Below are positions 63,488-64,000 of a DNA stretch of 64,000 nucleotides, piece after piece. The notes under the pieces are model-generated. The model searched no databases. It saw nothing but the letters and a program-made list of their open reading frames with translations, and was not told the DNA's origin. A program made the translations under genes and the position numbers. Source of the stretch: Altererythrobacter sp. TH136 (GTDB lineage Bacteria > Pseudomonadota > Alphaproteobacteria > Sphingomonadales > Sphingomonadaceae); the NCBI RefSeq assembly GCF_007065885.1, contig NZ_CP041409.1, positions 2,403,501-2,467,500 on the forward strand. The letters run 5' to 3'. Numbering within the stretch: the stretch's first letter is position 1; every line of letters begins with the position of its first letter.

Positions 63488-64000
63488 ATGTTCCCACCGA
63501 TGGACGCTTTTGCAATTGTCATCGTATTCGTCGCGCTGGGCGCGGGAGTGGTCGTGGGGTGGCTGTTGGGGTCGCGTCCCGTAGCGGACTGGCGAACCCG
63601 GCATGGCGAGCGCGAGGGCGAGTGCAAGCTCCTCAATGAGAAGCTGTCGCGCATGGTGCCCGAACTTGCCACCATGAGCGAGCGGGCCGCCCGCGCCGAT
63701 GCCCTTGCCACGACGCTCGATGCTGCTCGGGAAGAATTGTCGGCGCTGCGGGCGCAGGCTGCTGGCTTTGCCGAACAGAAACGTCTGTTGGAGGAAAGCC
63801 GCGAGAAACTGCTCAAAGAGTTCGAGAACACCGGCGCCCAGGTTCTTGGAAAAGCGCAGGAAATGTTCCTCGCCCGCGCGGCGGAGCGGTTCGGTCACGC
63901 GGAAAAGGCGAACAAGGAAGCGATCGCCTCGCTGCTCCAGCCAGTAGGCGACCGGCTGAAGGCGTACGAGGAGCAGGTGGTCTCGCTGGAAAAGCAGCGG
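63488..64000 (+). CDS. rmuC: DNA recombination protein RmuC (N-terminal part, truncated by window edge)
   Basis: The first 171 codons are visible. An N-terminal membrane helix (about 6-27) is followed by a long coiled coil (about 39-140) and then RAAERFGHAEKANKEAIASL, which leads into the nuclease-like RmuC domain beyond the right edge. RmuC proteins limit DNA inversions and are linked to the PD-(D/E)XK fold. The ATG is 63488, 80 nt from the divergent copper-protein gene; ATG 63500 is an alternative. Confidence 0.85.
   Translation, partial: MFPPMDAFAIVIVFVALGAGVVVGWLLGSRPVADWRTRHGEREGECKLLNEKLSRMVPELATMSERAARADALATTLDAAREELSALRAQAAGFAEQKRLLEESREKLLKEFENTGAQVLGKAQEMFLARAAERFGHAEKANKEAIASLLQPVGDRLKAYEEQVVSLEKQR

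Overview
The window is a high-GC bacterial chromosome segment with dense, mostly core gene content. Gene order and protein features point to an alphaproteobacterium, most likely Sphingomonadales (Erythrobacteraceae/Sphingomonadaceae). The reasons are the dcw cluster order with ftsZ straight after ftsA and no lpxC, an FtsZ with a very long C-terminal linker, the SUMT-DUF2849-CysI-DUF934-CysH sulfur operon, the argH-lptM-lysA order, and heavy use of GTGA/ATGA start-stop overlaps. The taxon is an inference from layout, not from a database match.

Layout. 1-18408: the division/cell-wall (dcw) cluster, from the tail of a gene that is probably mraZ through rsmH, ftsL, ftsI, murE, murF, mraY, murD, ftsW, murG, murC, murB, ddl, ftsQ, ftsA and ftsZ. 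Nearly every junction is a 4-nt overlap; ftsZ has its own upstream region carrying a perfect DnaA box and a TTAACC half-site. 18479-23835: a TPR/SPOR envelope protein, a YbjN protein, proC, a Bax-inhibitor-1 membrane protein followed by a strong terminator, a polyproline lipoprotein and tRNA-Ala(CGC). 24034-27654: obgE, proB, an NDUFA9-like reductase and a small lipoprotein. 27656-34736 (minus strand): assimilatory sulfate reduction (cysH, DUF934, cysI, DUF2849, SUMT) and an mscS-metC-sseA group. 34770-38627: a proline/threonine-rich anchored protein, queF, fumC and xth. 38628-39172 is gene-poor and precedes a zinc alcohol dehydrogenase and tRNA-Thr(TGT).

40420-45813: a small membrane protein, an RNase H-fold DUF429-like gene coupled to rarA, a PadR regulator with its likely operator and a coupled DUF2218 gene, a small membrane protein and a GT4 glycosyltransferase. 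45989-51265: serC, a palindromic intergenic repeat, serA, hisZ and purA. 51377-53205: a regulator with a winged-helix C-terminus, a small unknown protein and a CheY-like receiver. 53202-57489: a precorrin-2 dehydrogenase carrying what looks like a SUMT remnant, lysA, lptM and argH on the minus strand, then a TlpA-like lipoprotein. 57492-64000: tRNA-Val(TAC), asparaginase, an MDR reductase, truA, fmt, recR, def, two small minus-strand genes including a Cys-rich four-helix-bundle protein, and the start of rmuC.

No mobile element, CRISPR array, prophage or defence island is visible. I do not see a clearly new multi-gene system. The points most worth testing are the DnaA/CtrA-like sites in front of ftsZ, the compositional break inside murD, the vestigial SUMT segment on the siroheme protein, the RNase H-like gene coupled to rarA, and the PadR locus with its palindrome.
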